Source of the DNA: Punica granatum | Lineage: Eukaryota > Streptophyta > Magnoliopsida > Myrtales > Lythraceae | DNA length: 64,000 bases | NCBI RefSeq assembly: GCF_007655135.1 | Contig: NC_045133.1 | Location: 868,001 to 932,000 of the forward strand | Direction: 5' to 3' | Shown: positions 29,230-39,890 of the stretch, piece by piece | How positions within the stretch are numbered: the first letter of the stretch is position 1 | Layout: each line of letters opens with the position of its first letter | Made by a program: the position numbers and the translations under genes | The notes under the pieces: model-generated | The model's database searches: none | Told to the model about the DNA's origin: nothing | The model's input: only the letters and a program-made list of their open reading frames with translations

Positions 29230-29952
29230 ATGGCTAGAGAGATCGACATGAAGAGGAAGCCGGAGAAGACGGTCAAGTTCCTGTGCAGCTATGGCGGCAG
29301 GATCCTCCCTCGCAAGTCGGACGGCGAGCTGCGCTACGTTGGAGGCCTCACCAGAGTGCTCGCCGTTCATCGGTCCATTTCTTATTCCGGTGAGTCGTCG
29401 TTTGTCTCGTACGTGCTTGTATATGTATGTATCTACTTTGAGTTTCGGCGTTTCGAGCTGACAAGGATCTCCGCGATTGCAGAGCTGATGGCGAAGCTGG
29501 TGGAGTTCTGCGGATTCTCCGTCACTCTGAGGTGCCAGTTGCCCGGCGGAGACCTGGAGACCTTGGTCTCAGTCAAGTCCGATGAGGAGCTTGCGAATCT
29601 GTTGGAAGAGTACGAGAAGCCGTCGAAGGAATCATCATCGACTGCGCCGTCGCCTATGAAGATCAGAGCAGTCCTGGCGCCGCTCGCCAAGGAGGCGGCT
29701 TCCGTCTCCCCCCGGCCGTCCTCCTCAGCCTCCAGCTCCGACTTCTCTCCCAACCACTCGCCGAGGTACTGTTCTCCGCCGGCGGGGCCGTCGTCTCCGA
29801 TCGGGTTTCAAAACGGGGCGGGGAAATTACGCTGCTACCCCTGCTATGGTCCCGGGCTGCTGCCCCCGCCTCGGGTGCTGTGCGCTGCCCCATGCTGCCG
29901 CAGCCACGGGCAGTTGAGTCATCCGAACCGCCACAGAATCTGGACGAATTGA
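29230..29952 (+). CDS. PB1-domain protein, short plant type
   Basis: Exons 29230-29389 and 29483-29952, joined by a 93-bp GT-AG intron; 209 residues. An N-terminal PB1 domain (about residues 12-110) starts with KFLCSYGGRILPR, carries the basic surface typical of type II/I PB1 domains, and ends with the acidic SDEELANLLEEYE motif (OPCA-like). A Ser/Pro-rich linker and a Cys/Pro-rich tail follow. PB1 domains mediate protein-protein interaction. In plants such short proteins are related to the PB1 regions of Raf-like kinases and NLP factors, but no kinase follows here. A reading frame through the intron also stays open, so retention would yield an insert of 31 residues. Specific function unknown. 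Confidence 0.88.
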   Translation: MAREIDMKRKPEKTVKFLCSYGGRILPRKSDGELRYVGGLTRVLAVHRSISYSGESSFVSYVLVYVCIYFEFRRFELTRISAIAELMAKLVEFCGFSVTLRCQLPGGDLETLVSVKSDEELANLLEEYEKPSKESSSTAPSPMKIRAVLAPLAKEAASVSPRPSSSASSSDFSPNHSPRYCSPPAGPSSPIGFQNGAGKLRCYPCYGPGLLPPPRVLCAAPCCRSHGQLSHPNRHRIWTN

Positions 29953-30420
29953 TTGAATGTTAGAATATTTTACATGGAGAGTAGGATTAGGAATCATGCA
30001 CAAAATGCTTGAGCAAAACAATCTGGTCTGGAAATTGAGAATTTGGGATGTGATTGTTTCTTGAAGAACAGGTAAATTAATGGAACAGGATCGATCATAC
30101 ATGATTTGCCCGTTACGATCTTTCTATCGTTGTATGGATCTTGTGTCGGTTTCTTTTAATCTTTACACGTGAAATTATCGAGGGGACGATGGACTACATG
30201 TTGTGTCGGACCTTATATGGCCAGTGGGGTGGGTTTTTCCACCTGCGAGGACCATCCGCTTCTTCTTCTTCTTTTTTTTTAAAAAAAAATTAACATTTTT
30301 TAATTAATTTAATTTTTTTCTATCCACGAATTACACCTGCTTCTAATCCGAACTCCAACCCACTAATTCAGGTTCAAACCTAAGTCCTAACCCGCTAATT
30401 CATATTCGGATCGAGATATT
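29953..30420. other. Intergenic DNA downstream of PB1 gene
   Basis: 3' flank of the PB1 gene, followed by AT-rich DNA and a T-rich tract near 30262-30280. Nothing else recognised. Confidence 0.4.
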
Positions 30421-30429
30421 ACCTATATT

Positions 30430-31432
30430 TTTAAGAAAATGATTCTTTTTCATTAATTTTCTTTCTTTATCATATGTATGTAATTTCTTGTGTTTTGAAT
30501 TTTTTCTTGATACATATTAAAATTATAGGTGAGTATTCAAAAAATATGTCTATCATTAGACATGAATGTGAGTTTTAAAATTATTTAGTTTTATTTTTGT
30601 CATTTATGTGGGACTAATAGCTCTACAATGTTCGGATTGTTAGATGAAATTTCGTGAAATTTTCGGATTCTCTAATTTTATGTATAATATCATGTCAAAA
30701 TTCTAAATAAAAAATTCTGCTATGCATGCGCATTAGTTAGAACGATGTCTTTATTTACTTCTCTAATATAGATTTTTCATATACTATTCGTCAATTTAAA
30801 TTGCCATGCATTAGCCAAATATTCAATAATATTTTTATGATCATAAATTATGATTTTAAACAATAAAGGTTAATTATGTAATGTTTTTTCTCGTGCAACG
30901 TACGGGCTCTACGATTAGTAATATATTTATATATATAATAGTCGTAGAGTCCGTGCGTTGCACTAGAAAAAACTTAGCACAATTTAATTTTTAAATGTTT
31001 TAAAAATCACAATAATTTACAGTCAATAAAAAATATAATATTGAATATATGGCTAATGGTAATTTAAAACGACGAATAACACATGAAAAACTATATTCAA
31101 GAAGTATAAAAAGACATCCTTCTTATGAGTATATATAACATGATTTTTTATTCTGAATTTTGACATTATATATACATAAATTAGAAAATCCAAAAATTTC
31201 ATAAAATTTCCTATAGCAATCTGAACATTCTAAAGCTATTGATCATACATAAGTGACAAATAGAAAAAGAAATAATTGAAAAATTCACCTTCTTGTCTAA
31301 TGATAGACGTATTTTTTAAAAAACCCACCTTCAATTTTAGTATGTATCAAGAAAAAAAATTCAAAGCAGAACATGCTGTATACATACGACAAATGATGAA
31401 ATTTAGCGAAAAAGGACTTTTTCATAAGAATA
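30430..31432. repeat. About 1-kb foldback (inverted repeat) with GC hairpins at the centre
   Basis: The left arm (about 30430-30920) is the inverted counterpart of the right arm (about 30937-31432) along most of its length, at an estimated three quarters or more identity. Shared blocks include TTGATACATA, GTCTATCATTAGACA, ATTCGTC and TTTTTTCTCGTGCAACG. At the centre each arm ends in a compact GTGCAACGCAC-type hairpin followed by GGCTCTACGA or GGACTCTACGA and TAG/TAT. These are reminiscent of Helitron 3' ends, so this could be two Helitron-like copies meeting tail to tail, or a single foldback transposon. No target duplication was identified. Confidence 0.7.
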
Positions 31433-32639
31433 TAGGCAGATGTACATAAAAAATAAGAGAAAAGAAAAGTTGAGATTGTTTATCATGGTTTTCATTCTTT
31501 CTATACTTTCGAGATGGAGAATTTGAAGTGAAACAATAAAAAGTAAAAAATTTAACACACTTTGTGGTAGACATATTTTTCGATAGCTCTAGTAGTAAAC
31601 GTATTGTTTAAGAACTGAATAGGTCACTGTTTATGTGAGTGGTGCCTCATTTTTATAACGTTTTATACATGATCTAAAAAAATATAGACTAATTTGGTTT
31701 TTGAAAATTAAATATGATTTATATATCTATAAAAACCTTAAAGATACTGATATTTTAGAAAATATCATAGATAAAGATAATAATGCATATAAATGTATAT
31801 ACTTGTTTCGTGCTTCTTTCTTTAATTTGATGGTTGGGTAAGAGTTTTCCTAATGGAGAAATTATTAATAATTGTCTTCTCTTTTTTGGAAGTTATTTAA
31901 ATTTATTACATAGACATACGGAAAGTCAGTAAACGAGACAATTACACGAAGATCCAAGAAGAGACATATATAAAGACGGGCCGTCTCAGGACACAAACCA
32001 TCAAGTTCTTTATGTTAATACTCGCAATCAATCAAAATCTATGACAAAGTATGTATATGGTAATGCATTTATATCGGGACATCAATATTCATCTCTTTCC
32101 GGCAACATGCGCCTGATGCAATAGACTCCAGATTGGTTGAATACTGTTGGTGCTCACATAAAGGTCTTGCTTTCACCTATGCATCCTGGAATGGAAACGG
32201 GAACTGCTGTGTTCTCTCCATCTTCATCGGTGCTCTCTAATTTCTGAATTACATCGTCAAAGCAAACCCCATAAGTGTATCATTTCATTTCCCTTGCTCC
32301 GACCATGCTGAAATGTGCAGCTCTTACCAATATACACCACGTCCCCCCAACACTACTGCACGGTTCAGATGGTTTTTCTTTCGAGTGCAATTTTCAAGTT
32401 TTCCGGGGGCTATCTCAGCAAAAATGCCACATGACGGGCCATGTTAGCATTTACGTGCTCGAGTTTGCCATTGCCTCCACCTAAGAATATTTCATGTTTT
32501 TGCCACTGCCTCCTCCTGCGATTAATCTATCAGGCTATGTACGTGTTCCGGTCTCATTCTTTTGCTGTGAATGGATCCGTGATTACCTCTTTAATTACAA
32601 AGAGGTTGGAAGTCCGATCATGATCCAACATGCTAATTC
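31433..32639. other. Intergenic DNA, no gene seen
   Basis: AT-rich to about 32000, then more balanced composition to 32640. Short reading frames only; no domain or RNA gene recognised. Confidence 0.4.
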
Positions 32640-33230
32640 TCATCAATGCGAGGGGCTGACTCCATAATAATACCGATCCCGCTCCTCGTCCTGGATCTTA
32701 AGCCCTCTCAGAAAGCTCTCGCAGTCTTTCTCCCATCTTTGCACTTCAGCTCCACGAAAGGAGAGCGCACTATAAAATAAGCTCCGGGTAAGAGAGGAAG
32801 AAAGATAAAAAGCAGTTATAATCAAATATTGGACAGTCTGAAAGGTAATCCCCAGGGAGGGGCTTGGCCGAACACCAGATTCCAGAAGTTGCAAAAGCCG
32901 AGGGGTGAAATCGGGCAAAAGCTCTCTCGTATTAAGGTTTCTGCTTTGAAGTGGCGGGCCATCTACAAGCCGTCGGAAACAGCTCTGAGAACCTTTGCTG
33001 TATGGAGCTGTGATTCCTTGGACACGCCTATGGTGCTGAGCTCGATGTACTTGACCATCTTTCTTGCAACAATCTCGTCCTTTGCAAGAAGAAGCAAAGC
33101 ATATATTTTTCCTTTTGGCATGGCCCGTGGTGGTCTTCGAGACCGTGAAGAGCATTAGGTCGTGATCTGCAGGGGTTGTGACACCTGAAAAAGCCATCTG
33201 GTTTTTGTAGAGGTGACAGACTCAATGTAG
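32640..33230 (-). other. Unidentified coding-like segment (possible gene fragment)
   Basis: Composition is gene-like and two minus-strand frames carry plausible protein: one containing GKIYALLLLAKDEIVARKMV (about 33140-32975) that ends in a stop, and another containing FRGAEVQRWEKDCESFLRGL (about 32760-32700). Between them lie TAG acceptor-like and GT donor-like sites. I could not recognise a family or build a continuous open frame. It could be a degenerate gene fragment or chance. Confidence 0.25.
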
Positions 33231-33248
33231 GGCCTGATTTATCAAAAG

Positions 33249-33622
33249 TGTTAAGAGAATGGATCAATCACTGATCAATCTCAACCATGTGTCTGTCTTT
33301 GAACTAAAGTCAAGTAGTTAAGGTTGTCTGTCTTGTGTTGTAGTTAACAGCAACTTAGGAGTGAAGTTAGACAGTTTCTGTTTTGTGAATTTCAAATGTT
33401 AACTGTAGGAAGCAGTTATTTTTAGTTGTTTTATGGTCTTATATGTAAGAAAGGTCGATGGTGTATGTAAGTGCATAAGCAGTTTCGAAGATTTCCCTTC
33501 TTCATCTCCTTTCTACTTCTCTCATTGTTCTTTTGTGTGCCGTTCTGCAAAACTTGCAGACCTGAGAAATCATTGTGAGTGTGAGTGAAAAACCGAGAGT
33601 GATTGAAGCTAAAGAAGTAACA
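33249..33622 (+). mobile_element. 5' LTR of a Copia-type retrotransposon
   Basis: A 374-bp segment begins TGTTA and ends TAACA (short inverted termini). One base further is TGGTATCAGAGC at 33624-33635, the initiator-Met tRNA primer-binding site. A Copia-like gag follows at 33700. The left flank 5-mer is AAAAG. No matching 3' LTR was found in the window, so the element is incomplete. Confidence 0.7.
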
Positions 33623-33699
33623 CTGGTATCAGAGCCGCGAAGGATCTTAAAGGATCTGTGAAGTAGGAGGAGTTGATCGAGAAGGAAAGCAGTTTGGAG

Positions 33700-34480
33700 A
33701 TGGAAGCATCTGCGTCAACAACAGGATTCTCCACCATCACACCACCTGTGTTTGATGGAGAAAATTACCAAGCGTGGGCTATGAAGATGCAAGCATACAT
33801 GGAAGGGGCTGACTTTTGGGACGCAGTAGAGGAAGATTATGAAGTTGCTGCCCTGCCAGACAACCCCACCATGAACCAGATAGGATATCACAAGGAGAGG
33901 GTGACCACGAAGGCTAAGGCAAAGTCGTGCCTTTATGCTGCAGTATCAGCCACCCTCTTCACCAGGATAATGAGGCTTCAGTCAGCCAAGGCAATATGGG
34001 ACTACTTGAAGACTGAGTATGAAGGAGATGAGAAGATTAGAGGTATGAAAGTCCTTAATCTCATGAGAGTTTGAAAGGTTACAAATTTAAAGTGGGTGAG
34101 ACTGTGAAGCAATTTGCGGACAAGCTTGTGGAGATAGCAAACAAGATAAGGATGTTAGGGACTGATTTAAGTGATAACAAGCTGGTACAAAAACTACTTG
34201 TTTCAGTGCCAAAGAGATATGAGGCAATTATTGCTTGACTGGAGAATTCCAAAGAGCTGTCTGATCTGAGTTTGCTGAGGTTCTGAGTGCTTTGCAAGCA
34301 CCGAGAACAGAGGAGAATGATGAGAAGAGAAGAACCATTAGAAGGAGCTTTGCAGGCAAAGTTGAAATTCAACAATGATACAAAGGAGAAGAAAGTTCTA
34401 TCAGCAAAAGAAGCAAGGAGAAACAGCATCAAAGCCAGGAAATACCAGCACTGGAAGTCAAGAAAGAAGACGGCACAACA
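33700..34480 (+). pseudogene. Copia gag, degenerate
   Basis: Starts at an ATG (33700) with the usual plant Copia gag pattern: PPVFDGENYQAWAMKMQAY, then a helical UBN2/gag domain with WDAVEEDYE and AKAIWDYLKTEYEGDE. The frame is lost after residue about 125 at 34074. The same protein continues in another frame as YKFKVGETVKQFADKLVEIA and KLLVSVPKRYEAIIA, then meets stops near 34239 and 34285. A basic stretch follows to about 34480, and a Cys/His-rich piece near 34560-34690 may be a decayed zinc knuckle. Protease, integrase and reverse transcriptase are absent. Confidence 0.8.
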
Positions 34481-34944
34481 GCACCAGCATCAAATCCTTT
34501 TCTTCCTTTCATGCCATCACCTAGTTATATTATCCCTCCATGGCTCCAATGGTCAATTTGTGCATTGTGAATCCCATCGACCAATTTCGTTGGAGCATAG
34601 GCACAATACCTGTGTTATGCCTAAATGTTGGAGGGTGAAATGTGAATTAAACAGATCTTCGAGCCAGTGCACCACCAATAAACGGGCTATTTGTAATTAA
34701 AGATGGCTTCTCTGTGTTTGCTGCTGCTGATTATGCTCCAAATCTCTACTTGATTCAGCATCAAGTCAACCTGAGGATAACAGTTGCAATATCATGCAGG
34801 CTAGCGTGCATCCAGCAAGAGAGAAGGATTTAGCAAAGGAGACATATATACTACTGAATACATGCAGGATCCACATGCATTCACTAGATTGTTTGGCATT
34901 TGGACTGGACCACGAGAAGTCCTTTCCCAACAACATAACCCCCA

Positions 34945-34978
34945 ACACCCCACACACCCACACCCCAACCCCAACCCC

Positions 34979-35009
<31 letters not shown>
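34945..35009. repeat. CA/CCCCAA repeats running into a 30-base poly-C tract
   Basis: CACACACC and CCCCAA repeats (about 34945-34979) lead into an uninterrupted run of 30 C at 34980-35009. On the minus strand this is G30 followed by TTGGGG units, strongly quadruplex-prone. Long C homopolymers are rare and error-prone in assemblies, so its length is uncertain. Confidence 0.9.
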
Positions 35010-35011
<2 letters not shown>

Positions 35012-35031
35012 AACAAAACACCCCGGAAAAG

Positions 35032-35284
35032 TGTTGAGTTATGGAGTCTGAAGTACTGTGAATCCGGGTCGAGATTGACCCATTGGTGATGTAATTAGGG
35101 TTTGTTCCCTTTATAAACAACAGTTTATAACTCTTGTAACCCTAACTCAAAAATAGTGATATACCTGGCTTGGCAGCGCCCCCAAACGTAGTCAGAATTT
35201 CTGACGAACTGGTAATCAATTCCGTGTGTCTCTTTTGCTTTTTTCGTTCATATTGTCTTCTACTATCGAATATCAGTCGCAACA
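35032..35284 (+). mobile_element. Solo LTR with 5-bp target-site duplication
   Basis: A 253-bp segment begins TGTTG and ends CAACA, with perfect flanking 5-mers AAAAG at 35027-35031 and 35285-35289. TTTATAAACAAC (about 35110) looks like an LTR TATA region. Sequence is unrelated to the Copia LTR at 33249, so this is an independent insertion reduced to one LTR by recombination. Confidence 0.75.
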
Positions 35285-35529
35285 AAAAGGACTACTAGAA
35301 GAAGATATGGGAGCTAAGTGACTTGGCGGTGCTGTTGGACCAAGTTTCCCAATGAATTAGGAGAATGTCTAGTGAAGTGAATGAGAAGGTACGGCATATA
35401 TTGTCATGGAATGGAAGTACCTTTGGACATACATCTGTAATTATATGGCTGCGGGTTATTGTAAATGATGGTTGTCTTGTCTTGCATCTGAAAAGCATCA
35501 ACTGCGTGCTCACATCAATGATTCTAACA

Positions 35530-37112
35530 CTAATTTAGAAGATAAAGACATGCTGCTTCTTGAAGGTTACTACAGGTTATCAGGTCTTAGAGTGAATCCC
35601 GAGAAGACAGAGCTATATTGTGGAGGCATACCCGAGACTTTCACAGCTGACATTCTCGGCTGTACAGGCTTCAAAGCGGGCAATCTACCAGTGAGGTACT
35701 TGGGTCTTCCTTTGGTGTCTGGTAAGCTCTGAACAGCAACATGTGAGACTCTAATTGACCGAATAACTAACAGAATCAAGAGTTGGACATCCAAATATCT
35801 GTCTTATGCTGGGAGGGTTCAATTAATCAGTTCTGTTATTTATAACATGATGACATATTGGTGTTCTAGTTTTGTGTTGCCTAAGAAAGTTATCAAGCTA
35901 GTGAATCAGAAATGCAGATTTTTCCTATGGAAAATCACAGAGCCTGTTAGAGGAGGGGGTTCAAAGGTGAAATGGGCAGATGTCCGTTATCCACGAAATG
36001 AAGGGGGTTTGGGTATTAGAAACCCTGAACCCTGAATACTGGAATAAGGTTTGTATAGTAAAAAAAATTTGGACTATACTAGTGAATTCTGGTTCGATTC
36101 GGGTGGTCCATTAAGCCTTCCAGTGATTGCTTATGGAGTTGGAGCAAGATTCTCCAGCTGAGAACTTTTGTACAACCTTTGATTTGCTCCGACGTTGGCA
36201 GAGGAGAGCATACCTTCTTTTGGACAGATAACTGCTTGCAAGTGGGGCCTCTTGTAAACTACTGTACCAGTGGCTATCACTGCTTCCCTACTATAAACAA
36301 GCCTGCAAAGTGTCTACTGTCTTGAAACAAGGAAAATGGGTATGGCTGAGATCCACTGCCTCGCAATCTCTGATTATTAAAGACTTGGCAATGCATATAA
36401 CTCTACGAGGATGTGACAGGGTGAGATGGATGGGAAATTCAAATGGCAGTTTCTCGATTGCTTCTGCATGGAGAAGCCTCAGGCCGAAAAGAGAGAGAGT
36501 TTCCTGGAGCAAAGCTCTCTGGTTTCAAGGAAATATTCCTCGCTATTCTTTTATATGTTGGCTAGCTTTACAAAACAAGTTAAGTACAAAGGATAGGATG
36601 AAGGAATGGGGCATTCCACTAGTAGCACCTGAATGTGAGTATTGTGGAAGAAAGGATAAAACTAGGGACCACTTATTCTTCACCTGTCAAATAACGAAGG
36701 GCATATGAGTCAGTCTTGTCGATAGGGTGGGGATAAAGAGGATGATTGCAGGCTGGGATTCCGAGTTCAATTGGATCACGACTGTCAAAGGAAAGAGACT
36801 TGATGCAACCATTTTGAGGCTGCTATGGACTTCATATGTCTATCATATATGGAGGGAGCGAAATGCATGCATACACCAGAAGAAGACCTCCTCGGTGGCT
36901 AGCTTGGTACAACAAATCATTCAGCCTGTAAAAATGAGAGTTATGTCCTTGAACAATTTTGAGAGTAAGAAGGTTCATTCTTGTGCAGCTAGGGATCTTG
37001 GACTCTAGATGTTCAGAGCTATTATCTGTTTTTTATTTAATGTTAGTACTTTGTAAATAGTTTTTGATCAATGATATATCACCGCTTATCCAAAAAAGAA
37101 AAAGAAAAAAAA
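35530..37112 (+). pseudogene. 5'-truncated, degenerate LINE (L1-type non-LTR element)
   Basis: Frames in order: the C-terminal part of the reverse transcriptase (YYRLSGLRVNPEKTELYCGG and YLGLPL), broken by a stop at about 35730; then SWTSKYLSYAGRVQLISSV and EGGLGIRNPEP. The zinc-binding zf-RVT domain follows at 36310-36708 (SIASAWRSL, FICWLALQNKLSTKDRM, CEYCG, RDHLFFTC), then a C-terminal tail to 37008 (LWTSYVYHIWRERN). An A-rich tail lies at 37092-37112. Multiple stops and frame changes show it is dead. Endonuclease and most of the reverse transcriptase are missing. Part of it (35538-36106) is duplicated at 40488-41020. Confidence 0.85.
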
Positions 37113-37236
37113 GGACATGCTGCATGAACCTAACCTCTGAAAATTCAAGTCCAAAGAATCTGAATCCGTTTGATTTGGTTTGGTTTTAATTAAACGGAGC
37201 AAAAAGCTTGATCCCGGATTTAGTTCAGATTGAGGT

Positions 37237-37449
37237 TTGAATGCTGCTGTTACTTTTTTAGTGGTTGAAAACTTGCCTTTCGTGGTACTTTTGGGTACCA
37301 GAACATCATACGCAGTGTCAACTGTCAACGTTCGCATACTCGTGAAATTTAGTTGCAGAGCTCCGTTGTCAAGAGCAAGCTACTTCTCACTCCACTCAGT
37401 CGGAGTTGCACAGAACAGCTCCAGGATCATTCTCAGAGCTGGGAAATAA
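37237..37449 (+). pseudogene. Possible retroviral-type aspartic protease relic
   Basis: The frame contains VTFLVVENLPFVVLLGTRTS, resembling the flap-to-C-terminal part of retrotransposon proteases (FxVVxxLPxDVILGxxxL). The catalytic Asp-Thr/Ser-Gly triad is not visible and nothing else of a gag-pol surrounds it. Confidence 0.3.
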
Positions 37450-37581
37450 GGAAAGCTCAGACTCTAGCTAGTTCTCCTCTCTCGCGGTAAAACTGGCATG
37501 GAAATTAATTTTGTGCGGTCCTTATTCTGCGCTGGGGGGGCAAAGGCAAAAACCCGTAGCAACCTGTGAAGGCGACTCTAA

Positions 37582-37854
37582 GGTGGCTTTTGATAAATTA
37601 ATTCTAATTAGTTAAGAAAGAAGTGTATAAGAAGATGAGAGGATTGATATGGATGAGGAGATGTGTTTTGAGGAGTTAAAAGGTACAAATAAGTGAAAAA
37701 TAACTTATTCTATTACGTCAAATTTTTTGACTTAACTCATTAAAAAGTTTTTGACTTAATGATTAAGTAATTTAGACACTCATCTTTCATCTTTCCCTAT
37801 AACTTGTAACTGACTTTTAAACACTTATTTGATCAAGTTGAAACAAACACACCC
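37582..37854. mobile_element. MITE-like element with TAA flanks
   Basis: A 273-bp AT-rich segment lies between TAA trinucleotides (37579-37581 and 37855-37857). The right end reads GGGTGTGTTTGTTTCAA on the minus strand and the left end GGTGGCTTTTGAT, a loosely matching pair as in Tourist/PIF-type MITEs. Only its right part is present in the duplicated copy at about 41024-41140. Confidence 0.4.
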
Positions 37855-37857
37855 TAA

Positions 37858-38580
37858 GGCTCCAACTTCCTCCCTTTCAAATTCCCCAGAGGGCGTCCTA
37901 TATATTTACGATGCTCAGAAACGAACGCCGTAGGCAATCCGGACGATCTTTGGTGAAGCACGGCAGGAGTGAAAAATTTATAGGAGCCTTGAAGGTCCCT
38001 CCCTCAGAGCAGCTCAACTCGGAATCCGCTGAGAAACTCGTGGACAACAGAAGTAATACCTGCCTTCCTATGTATATCAGTGGCACTTTCATCGTCATTA
38101 ATAACTGCAGGCGAACCTAACTTAACTTGCCACCCCTTATTTCATACAGCAGCTATTCGGTTCAGCAGCAACTCTTCCAGTTCTGGATAATTTTGCTTGG
38201 TAATTTTGCACGTTTCCCTGCAGGAGGCTGACGGCCCGATGTGGAACGCCAGTGTCAATAATACATGTCATTTTACCAATTGATCATCTCCTTCCGCAAG
38301 AACTAGCTGCCTCTCTTGGCTTCTCTGTAGGTTCCTTTATTTGGTACCATTCTGCGCTAGAATTTTGAAGGACTGTATCCTGCATGTTACTGGCCATGAT
38401 TGTCAACAATGAGGCAAAAACAAATAGGGGAAACAAAGAAGAAAGAATATACCCACTTTCAGAAAGCCTATTTGACCCTGAAGAACTTTTTTTTTTTTGG
38501 TTTTATTGACACTTTGTGATTACCATTTTTAAGTTGTTTTATTTTCCTAATACGAACCAACCAGATAAACTTATATTACC
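37858..38580. repeat. Unidentified 0.7-kb block present twice (also 41144-41875)
   Basis: Nearly identical to 41144-41875 with scattered substitutions and small indels. Balanced composition and a minus-strand frame in the second copy (88 residues, 41140-41406) look gene-derived, but the first copy is interrupted. I do not recognise the source. It ends in a T-rich tract followed by the C2-GRAM exon fragment. Confidence 0.75.
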
Positions 38581-38582
38581 GG

Positions 38583-39890
38583 ATCCTGGCTGTCAATGCT
38601 GCTTAACGGTAACCGCTGCTATTGCAAGACAGTGAAGCTCGGTTTCTTAGAGAAGTCGGTGTCTTACAAATTCAACTGCCATGTCCAGATCTTTGGAGGG
38701 GAAGTGACCTGCACACTGCAAATGACATCAAATGAAGATGGGTGGACCGTGAATGAAGGCATGGCACTCCACTACGTCCCCTTCAGGGACCAGTTTTGGG
38801 CATTTTCTAGGATAGTCTTTACGCAGTAGCACAGAGATGTTCCATTCCTTTCTTTTTTCCATAATCCATCTGTATTGTTTTTCAGGTACATTTTAGATGC
38901 CAGATTGCGAAATCAGTTCTTAACTCAAAGTTCCTGCAAGTGCGATGTGGATGTGTGGTATTCTATGGCTCAAGAGCACCAAGTTCCAGCAGAGGATGAT
39001 GTCTTGGAACATAACTGAGAAATTCACCCACAGGCTGAGGGAAATATTCACGCTGGTTGAGAAGGAGATTCTATTGGCTTCGAACCCCGACACATCCTCT
39101 TGACAAACACCTCAGCTTTTATTTTCGTTCAACTCATCATTTAGTTTCTTTTTCTACTTTCTTGAGAGGCCAAATTCAAATTGTAGGAAAGCTTACAGCA
39201 CATCAGCTGGCAAGTAAACTGCGGCACATCAAAGTCTTCTCCCAGAGGTATGACTAATGAAGAGTCTCGAAACATTGTCAACCGTTCAGGCAGTCTATAT
39301 CTTGAGCCTGTTATCAATTCCCATCCTCCTAGGACGCAAATGGGCTACGGAGAAGAAAAAGAAGAGGGGCACGAAAGAGAAGAGTCCAATCTCAGATTTT
39401 GTCATCCCGAATATGTCCTCGGCTCACAGCTTTACTCATACTACAAACTAGCTAGGAGGTTGCAGCAATGAAAACCTTCTATGAAATGAAATGCTATGTT
39501 TCTTTTTTCTCACTTTTGGATTCTTGACTGAAGTTTTGTTTCTAAATTTATCGTGTATTTCTTGAACAACGTATTGTATGGTTTGGTGCCAGTTCATCGT
39601 AGCAAAAGATCATCGTACGAAACAGTCAAGAGAAGATAACGTTCTATTGCCAGGCTAAAGTGTCACGGGGATGAAGTGAATTGAGGCAGCAGCTAATTGA
39701 TTTAGTTTTACAAGAGAAAACGGACATCTATAGAGAAAGACTGAGACAAGGTCGAGGATGGAAATGAATAAATGCAAATAGTTTGAGGACTACATTTGTG
39801 ATTTAAGTTCGTGGAAAATCTCGGCAGGCAGAGCTTTGGTGAAGTGGCCATGGCGGATTTGACCCCTTTCCACTCCGTTTCCATCATTTG
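38583..39890 (+). pseudogene. Duplicated tail of the C2-GRAM gene plus PIRL upstream flank (copy 1)
   Basis: Matches 47030-48342 over its whole length: part of C2-GRAM exon 8 (FNCHVQIFGGEVTC), the last intron, exon 9 (starting at 38886), the 3' flank and the upstream flank of the PIRL gene. The intron is kept, so it arose by DNA duplication, not retroposition. Exon 9 has a frameshift after VHFRCQIAKSVL (one inserted base) and further indels (for example GATGATG near 38996), so no functional VASt domain remains. The open frame 38596-38829 is only this exon fragment. Confidence 0.9.

Noticed and set aside
34766..35120. Gly-rich or Pro-rich frames over the poly-C tract
   Set aside because: They are translations of a C homopolymer and CCCCAA repeats.
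38596..38829. 77-residue frame as a small gene
   Set aside because: It is the duplicated exon 8 fragment of the C2-GRAM gene and runs into the pseudocopy of the last intron.
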